Source: Cristatella mucedo (Eukaryota > Bryozoa > Phylactolaemata > Cristatellidae). Taken from it: DNA of 64,000 bases. The first letter of the stretch is position 1. The number at the start of each line of letters is the position of its first letter. This document shows, in pieces, positions 19,440 to 29,843 of this stretch. Position numbers and translations under genes: made by a program. The notes beneath the pieces were generated by a model. That model was given only the letters and a program-made list of their open reading frames with translations, was not told where the DNA came from and searched no databases. The stretch spans positions 870,001 to 934,000 of the forward strand of contig WPIO01000102.1 in NCBI GenBank assembly GCA_009760855.2, read 5' to 3'.

Positions 19440-20741
19440 CTAACTCTCTTCTTCTTCGGTGATTTTTACACCAGGGATTTTTAAAGTTGGAACTACTGCG
19501 TCTGGAACTGGTTCATATTTTTCAAAGTGCATGGTGTATTGCGCCCTGCCCTGAGACATAGAGCGAAGGCTATTTACATAACCAAACATACTGCCCAAAG
19601 GCACATAGGCAGAAATTACCTGCATTGTAACTCTGGTTTCCATGCCCAACATCTGACCGCGACGAGAATTGATATCCCCTATCACATCGCCCATATATTC
19701 TTCTGGGGTTATAACTTCAACCTTCATTATTGGTTCTAGTATTTTTGGTGCTGCTTGAGAGGCAAGCTTTCTGAAGGCTGCCCTTGAGGCCAACTCAAAA
19801 GCCAAGGTGCTGGAATCTACATCGTGATAAGATCCATCAAGCAGAGTGGCCTTAAAATCTATTACTGGATAGCCAGCGATCAAGCCATTTTTTTGAGCAG
19901 AGAGAAGCCCTTTTTCTACCCCTGGTATATATTCTTTTGGAATTGAGCCTCCAAAAATCTTGTTTTCAAAAACATAGCCAGCCCCCCTTTCCAAAGGAGT
20001 GAATTCTATTATTACTCTAGCAAATTGACCAGCACCACCACTTTGCTTCTTGTGAAGATAGTCTATTTTTACAGTCTTGCCAATGGTTTCTCTGTAGGAT
20101 ACCTGAGGAGCTCCAACGTTAGTTTCTACCTTGAATTCTCTTTTTACTCTATCCACTATAATTTCTAAGTGAAGCTCGCCCATGCCTTTTAAAATAGTTT
20201 GACCACTTTCAGAATCGACCTCAATTCTTAAAGACGGATCTTCAGCGGCAAGCCTTGACAGAGCGGCTCCCATTTTTTCTTGATCTTGGATGGTTTTAGG
20301 CTCTACTGCCAATTGAATAACTGGCTCTGGGAAGATCATTCTTTCTAGAATAATTTGCGACTGCATATCGCAGAGGGTTTCTCCGGTTGTTGTATTTTTT
20401 AAACCGGCCAAAGCCACTATATCTCCGGCACTGGCGGTTTTTATATCTTCTCTTTGATTCGCGTGCATTAAAAGCATTCTGCCAACTCTTTCCTTGTTAT
20501 TTTTGATGCTATTGATAACTGTTGTGCCAGCATCTAGAGTGCCGGAATAGATTCTAACAAAGGTAATAGAGCCAACAAATGGATCGTTTGCAACCTTAAA
20601 GGCCAAGCCGCAAAAGGGTTCTTTTGCAGAACACTGACGAACCAAAACCTTCTCTTCATTATCAACATCCGTCCCCTCAACGCTACCAATATCTAAAGGT
20701 GAAGGCAGGAAATCTACCACCGCATCTAGCAATAGTTGTAC
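19440..20741 (-). pseudogene. fusA: 5'-truncated elongation factor G gene copy
   Basis: The frame encodes EF-G from the [18 protein letters not shown] segment (about residue 275 of a full EF-G of about 690-700) to the C-terminus. It thus holds domain II, domains III-V ([49 protein letters not shown]) but no GTPase domain. Homology begins at the first codon after the mrdA stop, so a recombination joint lies at 20741/20742. The 430 codons have no internal stops, implying a recent event or some residual use. Without the G domain it cannot work as a translocase. A full fusA is expected elsewhere in the genome. If translated at all, the TTG at 20732 is the only early start. The last 146 bp are duplicated once more downstream. 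Confidence 0.85.
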
Positions 20742-22547
20742 TTAAGTAATAATTTTATCCAATATTTTGGCTGCAATTGGAGCGGCACTTTGAGCCCCCC
20801 CTAAACCGTTTTCTACCATTACCGCAATAGCATATTTTGGATTTACAGTTGGCCCATAACCAACAAAAATTCCGTGGGGAAGATGAAATTTATTTTCAAT
20901 AGCACCCATGTTTTTTTCTTTAACTAATCTAGATATAACCTGGGCAGTGCCAGTTTTACCTGCTATTTTATCACGATCAACAGCAATTCCCCTGCAAGTA
21001 CCATATTTAAAAACATCACCAAGACCCCGCTTAATGCAATCTATAATATATGATGGTAAAGAAATATCAGATGGATTGGCATTGTTATGTTGATTTTGCA
21101 ACACATTTGGAGTGGTATCTTTTCTGCTTATTAATCTGGAAATCATAAGTGCAAGCTGCAATGTATTAACCTGAACATAGCCCTGACCTATTGCTGTATT
21201 TAGCGTATCTCCTCTAGACCATTTTTGCCGGTATTGTTTTGCTTTCCAGTCAGCATTAGGTATATTACCCGCATTCATTGAAAGATTGGCCACATTATAG
21301 GCAGTACCAAGACCTAACAACAACGCCGTATTATATAAATCTTTGATATCTAATTTGGTTGCAAGATTGTAAAAATAACAATTACAAGAATGGGCAAGAG
21401 CTGATTGTAAATTTGGCAATCTGCCATGACCATTTTGCGCGTGACATCTGAAAACCCTATTACCAAAAACAAAACTACCTGTGCAAAAAAAACTTGTATC
21501 AGGATTCAGTCCATGCTGCAAGCCACAAACCGAAGAAACTATCTTAAAAGTAGAGCCAGGCGCAAAAAGCGCGTTCATAGATTTGTTTATAAAAACATCC
21601 CTATTGGCAGCCACAACATCCCAAGTCTGGCTATCCATACCACGATTCATTACATTAGCATCCAAACAAGGAGAAGAAGCCATGCCGACTATATCGCCAT
21701 TATTAACATTCAGAATTGTCACGGACCCTCTGCGATCTTGAAAATTTTCTGCAATTACATTTTGCACAACAGAATCTAAAGTTAAAGTCACATCTTGACC
21801 ATTTTCCGCATCTCTGTAGTGGGTTTTGTTAACCATATCTCCTTTAGAATTAACTTCTATCAAATTAACACCAAATTTATCTGCAAGTATGGGTTGCAGG
21901 CTATATTCTAAACCAACTTTACCAACTTTGCACTCTCTATGCTGTAATAGCTTTTTTTCTATACCATTTTTATTGTTAATTTGATTTTTAGTTGCAGGGC
22001 CAACAAAGCCTATAAAATTGGTGGAAAGATTGTTGAATGTATAGGATCGAATAATGCCTTTTTCCACAGAAATACCTGGCATTCTAAACAGATTTATCAG
22101 CACTCGTGGCTCATCTTTTTCTGTAATAAATTTATGTACTGTGATAAAGTCATTATTTCTTCTCTCGCGGATAATTTTTTTAATAAAGCTATCCAGCTGC
22201 TTTGCAGGCTTTTCCACTAAGGTCATTAACGTACGAACACTGTCAGCCAAAACCTCATTATTAAAAGAACAATCAAAAACAGCTTTTTTGTGATGAACAT
22301 TATCTGCCAAAACCACTCCGTTACAATCTAAAATCTTGCCGCGATTGCCAAAAATAAATTCTATCCGATATTGATTTTTATTGGCCATTTCCTTATATTT
22401 GCCATACTGAAATGTCTTCATTATCAGCAGTCTTATAAAAAGCATGGCTGCAATAAATATTTGAAAAATCGAGATAATAAAAATCCTCCTGCCAAAATTT
22501 TCTCGCTGACTACGTGAGGCAGGTTTGTGATAAAAATTTCTGCCCAT
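20742..22547 (-). CDS. mrdA: Penicillin-binding protein 2, elongasome transpeptidase
   Basis: A 601-residue class B penicillin-binding protein that crosslinks peptidoglycan during cell elongation, anchored in the inner membrane. There is an N-terminal membrane segment (RIFIISIFQIFIAAMLFIRLL, residues 21-41) and the PBP dimer domain including NRGKILDCNGVVLA. The transpeptidase domain has the catalytic motifs in order: APGSTFKIV (SxxK), AHSCNCYFYN (SxN) and AGKTGTAQ (KTG). The NFIGFVGPATKNQ and GLEYSLQP segments favour MrdA over FtsI. The stop codon directly abuts a fusA fragment. With alr, dapA and glmU in the window it indicates that the organism builds peptidoglycan. Confidence 0.95.
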   Translation of the reverse strand: MGRNFYHKPASRSQRENFGRRIFIISIFQIFIAAMLFIRLLIMKTFQYGKYKEMANKNQYRIEFIFGNRGKILDCNGVVLADNVHHKKAVFDCSFNNEVLADSVRTLMTLVEKPAKQLDSFIKKIIRERRNNDFITVHKFITEKDEPRVLINLFRMPGISVEKGIIRSYTFNNLSTNFIGFVGPATKNQINNKNGIEKKLLQHRECKVGKVGLEYSLQPILADKFGVNLIEVNSKGDMVNKTHYRDAENGQDVTLTLDSVVQNVIAENFQDRRGSVTILNVNNGDIVGMASSPCLDANVMNRGMDSQTWDVVAANRDVFINKSMNALFAPGSTFKIVSSVCGLQHGLNPDTSFFCTGSFVFGNRVFRCHAQNGHGRLPNLQSALAHSCNCYFYNLATKLDIKDLYNTALLLGLGTAYNVANLSMNAGNIPNADWKAKQYRQKWSRGDTLNTAIGQGYVQVNTLQLALMISRLISRKDTTPNVLQNQHNNANPSDISLPSYIIDCIKRGLGDVFKYGTCRGIAVDRDKIAGKTGTAQVISRLVKEKNMGAIENKFHLPHGIFVGYGPTVNPKYAIAVMVENGLGGAQSAAPIAAKILDKIIT

Positions 22548-22627
22548 TAGAGCACTTGCTTATTATTTTTAAGGCATCTATTGCAGCTTTGATGATCCAT
22601 TGCATCTTTTAAAGTCAATAACTATCT

Positions 22628-23461
22628 ATGTCGAGAGCTTCAGAAAAAATAACCATTCACACTACAGAAGATTTTGTTAAAATGCGTGCTGCGGGCAAGG
22701 CAGCTGCCGAGGTTTTAGACTATATTGCCAGCTATGTTGATGTTGGCGTTACAACCTTAAAGTTAAACGATTTATGCCATGAAGAAATTCTGCGCAAAGG
22801 TGCAATTCCAGCACCATTAAATTATCGAGGATTTCCAAAATCTATTTGCACTTCAATTAACAGCGTTGTTTGCCATGGCATACCAAAAGAAAATGATGTT
22901 TTGCAGGATGGCGATATAGTAAATGTAGATGTAACTCTAATTGTAGATGGCTGGCATGGAGACTGCAGCAGAACCTTTATGGTTGGGAGGATGTTTAAAA
23001 AAAATCACCCCAAGGTAGCAAAGCTGGCAAGATTAGTAAAAGTTACCTATGAAGCCATGATGTTAGGCATAGATCAAGTTGCTCCAGGCAAGTGCCTTAC
23101 AGATATTGGCAGAGCAATTCAAACCTATGCCGAAAAAAACGGCTTTAGCGTCGTACGCGATTATTGTGGTCATGGTATAGGTAAAGTTTTTCACGCTATG
23201 CCAAATGTTATTCACTATGTTCCCAAGCCTGATGAAGCAGATTTTGACGATGTAGTCTTGAAGAGTGGAATGTTTTTTACAATAGAGCCCATGATAAACA
23301 TTGGTCACTATGGAACAGTTCTTTCTAAGGCTGATGGCTGGACTGTTTTTACCAAAGATGGCTCCCCCTCAGCTCAATTTGAACACAGTATTGGAGTAAC
23401 GGATAGAGGCTTTGAAATATTTACCGCTTCTCCAAAAAATATAGATTTTCCCGCTATATAA
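22628..23461 (+). CDS. map: Type I methionine aminopeptidase
   Basis: A 277-residue M24A metalloprotease that removes the N-terminal methionine from new proteins. The metal ligands are all visible: VDVTLIVDGWHGDCSRTF (two Asp), CGHGIGKVFHAMPNVIHY (His), GMFFTIEPMI (Glu) and QFEHSIGVTDRG (Glu). Length and N-terminal TTEDFVKMRAAGKAAAEVL are typical. It is divergent from mrdA with 80 bp between starts. Confidence 0.97.
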   Translation: MSRASEKITIHTTEDFVKMRAAGKAAAEVLDYIASYVDVGVTTLKLNDLCHEEILRKGAIPAPLNYRGFPKSICTSINSVVCHGIPKENDVLQDGDIVNVDVTLIVDGWHGDCSRTFMVGRMFKKNHPKVAKLARLVKVTYEAMMLGIDQVAPGKCLTDIGRAIQTYAEKNGFSVVRDYCGHGIGKVFHAMPNVIHYVPKPDEADFDDVVLKSGMFFTIEPMINIGHYGTVLSKADGWTVFTKDGSPSAQFEHSIGVTDRGFEIFTASPKNIDFPAI

Positions 23462-23669
23462 ATTTTTACCATCGGCAATATTGCCGCCACCATAAGCAGC
23501 AGAAGCTGCTTTCCATATACAAAAAAAGAGCAAGAAAAACCGCTTGGCACATTGCGACTTAAATCAAGAAAATATTCAAATTTGTTTAACTTAATAAATT
23601 TAGATTATAATATATTAGTTGTTGAAATTTATTTTATCAATTTACAGAATATATTGTTTAATTTAATAA

Positions 23670-25355
23670 ATGATGATAAAAACCATGGAAACTCAAAATG
23701 ATTCTACCATAATGGCGCAAATCGCAGAACAAAAGCAGCAAGGTAAAAATGAGTAAGAAATTTTAGAATTTTTGCTTTGGCAGACTGCAGAAGATTTCTT
23801 ATTGGAACATTTCAGCAATCCAGAAACTAAGCCAATGGAACTTTTGCTACAACAGTTGCAAGAGGCAATAGAGAGCAAATGTGTAAAAGTTATAGGTTTG
23901 GCAGACCACATAGATCCTATAGATCCCCTTAAAGACCACATATATCCATTAGATCCTGAAGAATATTCACCAACTGTAGTCATTGATACCATTAAATTAA
24001 AAATAGCAGCCAGTCAATTTCTTTCACTAAAATCCATTACTTACGAAAAAATGGCGAATTTGCTTAAGAAGCACCAAAAGGGTATTGCATATATGTATTT
24101 TGCCCAGAATAAAATTAAATCATTAACAACGCATGACTGTATTGGTACTTTGAAATCATTAACTACGCCAGCATCTCGTAATGCGTTATTGTGCCATGAT
24201 TTTAATAATGCCATAGATAATATAATTGGTGCGATATACAGTGTTCTGCCAGATCGTTATAAAGATCAATTTTATACAACAATTATGGCATTCTTGCAAG
24301 AACCACAGAATGTAGATCAGATAGAACACTCTATAAGATTACATATTATTTCTGCAAGGCAGGGGTATAGCGAAGCAATGAACCGTCATGAAAATCAGAT
24401 ATTGGAATTATTGTATTCCATAGACACAAATTTATCTTACGAGATTTTACCTGATGATTTGCGGACTGTTTTATTAGCGGAGTTGGCTAAAATAAATGTA
24501 AAAAGGACTGAACAACTAAATAAGGTTAAAAGAGCTCTAAATCAATTTATTGCAGGACGATTCGAATCAGGCTTTCTTGATGCGCCAAAAGATTATTCTA
24601 TTTTTGCTCCAGAGCGCCTAAATATGCCAGAATTAGCAAAAAAAGAAGCAGAACTAGACCAACATGCTATCAAAGTAGCAAATACATTATCCGAGCCAGA
24701 AACGTTTGTGCATGCGATGTGGGAGCTTGGTTCATATAGTAAATTATTAAGAAAATTTGTCGATTTCTCGCGGAATGAGAATAATAGTTTCGCTGATTCT
24801 GCAGATGCATTATCAAGCTTTTGCGATGAATTGAAGAAACATAATCATTTCGTTTATCACAGCTATTCATTAGACAGATTTAGCAAGATCTTAGAGGTAA
24901 GAGAGAGGCAGAAGAGTGAGCAAATGAGTAGGGATAAGACGAAGAAATGGAGTTCTGACACAGTTGAATTAACTGAAAAAGCTGAAAAAGATGCGATGGG
25001 ACGGGTAAAACCAATAATAGAGCAATGCAAAAAACTGGCATTGCAATACCAACAAGATGAAAAAGAGCAATACAACATATCAGATGAAAAATCATCTATA
25101 GCTCCTGAAGTTGTAGCACAACCAAGCACAACAGCTTTGTATTATATGCCATCGAGACGTAGTACAATTTCCCAACCACTAAGCATTTATGAGATGCAGG
25201 TGCAGCATAAAAAATTGCAAGCGCAACGTAGCCATCCGGCACATGCCGCTGACCAACAGTCATCAGCACTTGCTACAACCACCTCAAGCCCATATTTAAG
25301 CTCTCATGCGGCAAATCCACAAAAAAACCTCAAAAAAGTTAGATTTCAATTGTAG
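23670..25355 (+). CDS. Unknown helical protein, in-frame TAA after codon 28
   Basis: The main frame encodes 527 residues from a TTG at 23772, but the same frame continues upstream through a TAA (23754-23756) to tandem ATGs at 23670/23673. The 28-codon start reads MMIKTMETQNDSTIMAQIAE, and codons after the TAA run straight on into the main frame. I read this as one gene with a nonsense mutation, or else translated from the TTG. The protein is mostly helical and charged, with no signal peptide or membrane segment. A short DHIDPIDPLKDHIYPLDPEE repeat lies near residue 45 of the long piece. Its C-terminal 90 residues are Ser/Gln/Pro-rich and end in KKVRFQL. No family is recognised. It resembles the coiled-coil proteins at 44.8-47.7 kb in style but not in sequence. 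Confidence 0.6.
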
Positions 25356-26183
25356 CATGATGTAATGCTTAATAGCAGGCTTCTTAATTTTATGAGCATT
25401 AATCTATGAAGGCTTGAAGGTAATTTATGCTAATCTTAATATTGCTCGTTAAATTAACAAATAGCCTCTCTTGCTATTATAGCTAGCTATTTGCCTCTTT
25501 TGCGTTATATTGCAGCGGTATTGCCAGTAAGTTTGGCTTTAGTTTAAGAAAGAAATATGCTGCATTATATTAATAATTTAGAAGGCAGAATGAGTAGAGT
25601 GGGTAGAAAGTAGGCCGATATCTTTGGAATTAATTTAAAGCTTAAAAAGATATTTATTGCCTTCATATTAATCTAGCCTTACTAAGATATTATAGTTTAT
25701 AATTTACAGAATAATAATATGAAACTCTCTAGCATAATAACAATATAATTATATCTTAATTAGATTATTATAACACAGAAACACTTAAAGCTTATTTGCA
25801 AAAAGCAGCAGTTAAAGGCTATATCTAGCTTATAAATTGTACTGATACTGTTGCTTTAATAGCAAAATCATCTACAATAAAAATAAGGATATTAACAGAA
25901 AAATTGATATTACAAATCGCTCGAAAATAAATATTGCCATCTTTAAAAATAATAATTGAAAACTGTATCATAAACACCACAAGCAAGCAATCAAATCCAA
26001 CACCAATATATGCTCAAAAACAAATATAAATAAAAAAGCTTGAATTTAAAAAATATAGGTCAGATTTGGTCTTTGCTAATGGATCTTGCTGGTTTTTTCT
26101 ATCGCCATTTCTGTGCGATATGCTGTTATATCAAAATCCTTGGGTATCTTTAAATTATTAATGTTTATCATCTTTTATATAAA
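25356..26183. other. Intergenic stretch, no gene seen
   Basis: About 830 bp of AT-rich DNA. An imperfect inverted repeat near 25460-25495 (CAAATAGC ... GCTATTTG, with an inner TAGCTAGCTA) may act as a terminator for the preceding gene. No coding remnant was recognised. Confidence 0.5.
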
Positions 26184-26636
26184 ATGAGTGTAAAAATAAG
26201 ACTTTCTAGAGGTGGAGCAAAAAAAGATCCTCACTATTCTGTAATTGTTGTGGATAGTAAGGTAAGAAGAGACGGTCGCCATATTGAAAAAGTAGGTCAC
26301 TATCACCCTAGATTGGCAAGCGACAATCCCCAGAGATTAACCCTACAAGCAGAACGCTGTGCTCATTGGATTAGCGTTGGCGCCATTCCTACTGAAGCTG
26401 TAGTAAAGTTGATGAAAAAACTAGAACTTCCAGTTCCAGAAAAATATGAAATCGTCATTAGAAATAACAAGAATCACGGCATCTCCAGAAAAGATGTTGC
26501 GGCTCAATTAAAAGCAGAAGCAGCGGCAGAAGCAGCGGCCAAAAAGGAAAAGGCAGCAGCTAAGGCGGCGGCGGAAAAACTTGCAGCCGAAGAAGCCAAG
26601 GCAGCAGCTAAGGCGGCGGCAGAGCAAGAAGCTTAA
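26184..26636 (+). CDS. rpsP: 30S ribosomal protein bS16 with Ala/Lys-rich tail
   Basis: The first 80 residues are a standard bS16 (VKIRLSRGGAKKDPHYSVIV, then RRDGRHIEKVGHYHPR and ERCAHWISVGAIPTEAV). From about residue 105 an alanine/lysine/glutamate-rich helical extension of about 45 residues follows (repeating KAAAEKLAAEEAK-like units), encoded by near-repeats of gcagcagctaaggcggcg. Extended S16 tails are common in Alphaproteobacteria, and this one may bind RNA or simply be tolerated. era follows 71 bp downstream on the same strand. Confidence 0.96.
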   Translation: MSVKIRLSRGGAKKDPHYSVIVVDSKVRRDGRHIEKVGHYHPRLASDNPQRLTLQAERCAHWISVGAIPTEAVVKLMKKLELPVPEKYEIVIRNNKNHGISRKDVAAQLKAEAAAEAAAKKEKAAAKAAAEKLAAEEAKAAAKAAAEQEA

Positions 26637-26707
26637 GATTATGATTATCAGGGCTTGTCGTCAAGTGCGATCTTGTCAATTTCGCATTTGATGTTATTCA
26701 CCCCATT

Positions 26708-27571
26708 ATGAAGAGTTTGTTTGTTTCCATATGTGGCATCCCAAACGTTGGAAAATCTGCTCTTTTTAATGCCATATTAGGACACAAAATTTCAGCCGTA
26801 TCAAGCAAAGTTCAAACAACAAGAAACCTAATCCGAGGAATATACACCGAAGAGCAATCCAAAACACAGCTGGTTTTTATGGATACTCCAGGAATTTTTA
26901 GAGCAGATGAAACTTTAGAAAAAAAAATCGTCGCCTCTGCAATGAGGGGTCTTTCATATGGGGAGCTCGTGTGCGTTGTTATAGATGCAGGCAAGGGATT
27001 AGATAGAACTGCCAACTCGATATTGCATAAATGCAGGCAGCATAATCAAACTGCAATTTGCATAGTTAACAAAATAGACAGCATTCATCAATATAAACTT
27101 ATTAGGCTGCTGGATGAAATTTACGATCCAGATTTAATGTTAGACATTTTCCCAGTTTCCGCCAAAGAAATGCTTGGCATAGATGGCCTGCGTCAATATC
27201 TAATTTCTAAAGCTCCAGAAGAACATTGGCATTATGATGCAAACGACATAACGGATAAAAACAATCTTTTTCTTATGGCAGAAATAACGCGGGAAAAGTT
27301 TTTCAAAAAACTAAAAAAAGAGCTTCCCTACAGCCTAACAGTAGAAACCGAATCTATAACAGAAAAGGAAGGACTTTCACAGGTATCGCAGATAGTTTAT
27401 GTCTCTAAAGCAAATCATAAAAATATAGTTATTGGCTCTAGGGGCTCCATGATTTCCGCCGTAATAACAGACGCAATAGCAGAAATGGAAGAAATCTTAC
27501 AAACAAAAGTTAAGCTAAACATCTTCGTAAAACTAAAAGAGCAATGGAAACAAGATTGGCAGGATAATTGA
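26708..27571 (+). CDS. era: Ribosome assembly GTPase Era
   Basis: A 287-residue Era GTPase that binds 16S rRNA during 30S maturation. The G motifs are GIPNVGKSALFN (G1), TTRNLIRG (G2), DTPGIF (G3) and NKID (G4). The C-terminal KH domain shows IVIGSRGSMISAV. The protein ends at LKEQWKQDWQDN, roughly ten residues shorter than many relatives, which usually continue with a short LG-containing tail; the missing tail is tolerated in the family. It stops at TGA. It lies in the same orientation as rpsP. Confidence 0.95.
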   Translation: MKSLFVSICGIPNVGKSALFNAILGHKISAVSSKVQTTRNLIRGIYTEEQSKTQLVFMDTPGIFRADETLEKKIVASAMRGLSYGELVCVVIDAGKGLDRTANSILHKCRQHNQTAICIVNKIDSIHQYKLIRLLDEIYDPDLMLDIFPVSAKEMLGIDGLRQYLISKAPEEHWHYDANDITDKNNLFLMAEITREKFFKKLKKELPYSLTVETESITEKEGLSQVSQIVYVSKANHKNIVIGSRGSMISAVITDAIAEMEEILQTKVKLNIFVKLKEQWKQDWQDN

Positions 27572-27826
27572 TTCTTTTTGCCCCGTAAAACGATTAGAAT
27601 ATTCATAATCGCAATAAATACAATCTAATAAAAATTTAGAATATTGAAATGTGTGCGATGCATAAATAATTTCTCAGAATTTCACCTTTTAACGTGATTG
27701 TGCCTATCTGCAAGCATAATAGCTGATAATATCGCATAGACAATTTTAATTTTATTTTTGACTTGATTTTAATCTCTGTAGATAATGCGATATTGATGTT
27801 AAATTTATAGATAATTTCAACTCACT

Positions 27827-28924
27827 ATGTCTCTATTTGTTTTAAAGGGTAAGGCTTTTAACAAAATAAAAGCTAAAGTTATAGCTAAGGCCATTAAAGG
27901 TTCTGGTTTTAACTTCACCGGTGCTTGCAATGTGCTTTCTACGGAAAACGCCAACAATAATTATAACCTAAACAATCTATCTTCTTTTAATATCAATCCA
28001 GCCAAAAAGGCCTCCAGTATTATGGAATTAACCATTGTGGTCTTTGTGATTTCCTTAATTCTTGCTGGTGTGATGGTTTCTAGAGCCATTATAGAAAATG
28101 CCAAGGTTAATGGTATTCAAAAAGAAGGTAAGGTGTGGATGGATGGCTCTCAGGCCTTCACCGATACCTATGGTTGCTTTCCTGGAACCTGTACCTTAAC
28201 TCAGCTTTATCAGGTGTTTGCAGTTAAGGATGCCGCCAGTATTCACTACATGTGCGGTGGAAGCTTGTATGGCAGTCCCGATAATGGTGCAAATCCAGCA
28301 GATGGAATACGTGCTAGGAATCAATTATTTTGTGCCTTCCTTAGCATTAGAAAGTTTGGTTATTTTGTTGGTAATTTAAATCCATCTTTTGTTCCTGCTC
28401 AAACCTATACAGTTCCTGATGTGACCAATCCACGCTCTGGTATTGTTGATGGCATGTGGGATATGGCCTCCACCACAACATCTAAAGTGGTTATACCTGG
28501 AGAAATCAATCCAGCTTTAAATAAAGAAGCCGGACTTTATCATTATTTTATCTTAAGAGATGCTGCCACCAATGTAACTAATGCGAATTGGAAACTTTCC
28601 GTACTCTGCACCACTAATACTGGAGCTGGAGGAGTTGTGGCTGCCATCTCTTCTAAAATTGCTCAAAAAATTGATTTAAAATTTGATGATGGCATGCCGG
28701 GAACAGGATCTATAGTGGCGGGCAGAAATCCCGCTTTAAATGTTGCAAATGCTTGTCATGATGTTGGTGCCATTGATAATGGTGGTATGGTAGTGGGTAA
28801 ATATGGATGGCAATTATCTTCTGGAGGTTTCACCCTAACCGCAGCCAACAACTATGTTCCATCTACCGACGTTGCAACCAACGGCTGTATCTTGGCTTAC
28901 GTAATTAAGGACCCAGTTGGTTAA
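27827..28924 (+). CDS. Type IV pilin/pseudopilin-like protein with long leader
   Basis: A 365-residue protein with an N-methylation-type stretch at about residues 62-85: KKASSIMELTIVVFVISLIL. Cleavage between Ala and Ser would put Glu at mature position 5, the type IV prepilin rule, followed by a hydrophobic helix. The usual Gly at -1 is replaced by Ala. The leader would be about 64 residues, far longer than the usual 6-25, basic at first and Asn-rich later. The mature part is about 300 residues with paired cysteines (YGCFPGTCTL, HYMCGGSLYG), as in large minor pilins. No pilus assembly genes (prepilin peptidase, ATPase, secretin) are in the window. A pseudopilin or minor pilin is most likely; the substrate-facing role is unknown. 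No Shine-Dalgarno sequence is seen. Confidence 0.65.
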   Translation: MSLFVLKGKAFNKIKAKVIAKAIKGSGFNFTGACNVLSTENANNNYNLNNLSSFNINPAKKASSIMELTIVVFVISLILAGVMVSRAIIENAKVNGIQKEGKVWMDGSQAFTDTYGCFPGTCTLTQLYQVFAVKDAASIHYMCGGSLYGSPDNGANPADGIRARNQLFCAFLSIRKFGYFVGNLNPSFVPAQTYTVPDVTNPRSGIVDGMWDMASTTTSKVVIPGEINPALNKEAGLYHYFILRDAATNVTNANWKLSVLCTTNTGAGGVVAAISSKIAQKIDLKFDDGMPGTGSIVAGRNPALNVANACHDVGAIDNGGMVVGKYGWQLSSGGFTLTAANNYVPSTDVATNGCILAYVIKDPVG

Positions 28925-28967
28925 TGTTTGCTAGCGTTAACAATATAACGTATAACGCCTTACTTTC

Positions 28968-28998
28968 AGTCATCGATGGTCACAAGCTATCGATGGCT
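28968..28998. terminator. 12-bp hairpin downstream of the pilin-like gene
   Basis: AGTCATCGATGG (28968-28979) pairs with CTATCGATGGCT (28987-28998) with two G-T wobbles and a 7-base loop, 44 bp after the stop codon. No U-run follows, so it may protect the mRNA 3' end rather than terminate by itself. Confidence 0.45.
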
Positions 28999-29773
28999 AA
29001 GCACAACAGCAGAAGACACGATCAACAAGGTTTATAGTGCATGATAATTCTGCCAATATATAGTATATTATTTTTGGTATTTGTATATTGCAAATGAATC
29101 TTATATTGATCTTTGGTTTAATAAAATTTTCACTTATTGTTAAATCTTTTCTAGACTATATTCTGCTGCATATACTCTGGTCACAATATCATCTGCATTC
29201 TTAAACCAAGCTAATAGAATTTTTACTCTGTGCGATATATTTTCTGGATAAAATAGCAATCAATCTTGTTAGATTGTTATATCTGCAAATCTAACCTCAA
29301 TCTTAAAATTATACATTGCTTGCATGATAAAACTTTTCAATATTAATAAATAATTTGATAATGTTTGATGTATTGTTTTGTGCTGACAATAATAATGGGT
29401 GGAATCACAAGCATTATCGCAATTAATTACCTCTTTGCGTCTTTGCGTCGCGGTATTTTCAAATTCAAAGAAGCTTTAGCCCAATAATCACCAATAAGGC
29501 TATCATGGCTTATTTATTGAGATGAATATCCAGAGAAAAATATTAATTTCCACTTATAGTAGTGATCAATAATCTTTTGCTATTGATATATTAAAAATAC
29601 CAATCTGACCAAAAATTAATATTTTTTTTATAAATCTGACATTAATACTATAGGGACAGAGATTTATTATTACCAAGCAAGATGTACCAAATAACAAAAA
29701 ATGGCAAGCTTTAATTTTCTATAATAAATATCAATCCAGACAAATTTTTTCCATTAAGACGGGCGATAGTGGT
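28999..29773. other. Intergenic stretch, no gene seen
   Basis: About 775 bp of AT-rich DNA between convergent genes. Short frames on both strands have no family resemblance. No repeat or remnant was recognised. Confidence 0.5.
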
Positions 29774-29820
29774 AAAAAGAGAGCAATATGAAGAAAGTTA
29801 AAGCCTCATATTGCCCTCTT
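29774..29820 (-). terminator. Intrinsic terminator of the 2625-codon gene
   Basis: On the minus strand, AAGAGGGCAATATGA and TCATATTGCTCTCTT form a 15-bp stem (one G-U pair) around a 14-base loop, followed at once by a run of T (29774-29778 on +). It starts 23 bp after the stop codon of the giant gene. This is a textbook rho-independent terminator for the minus strand. Confidence 0.85.
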
Positions 29821-29843
29821 TACCTACAGGACATAAAAACACA

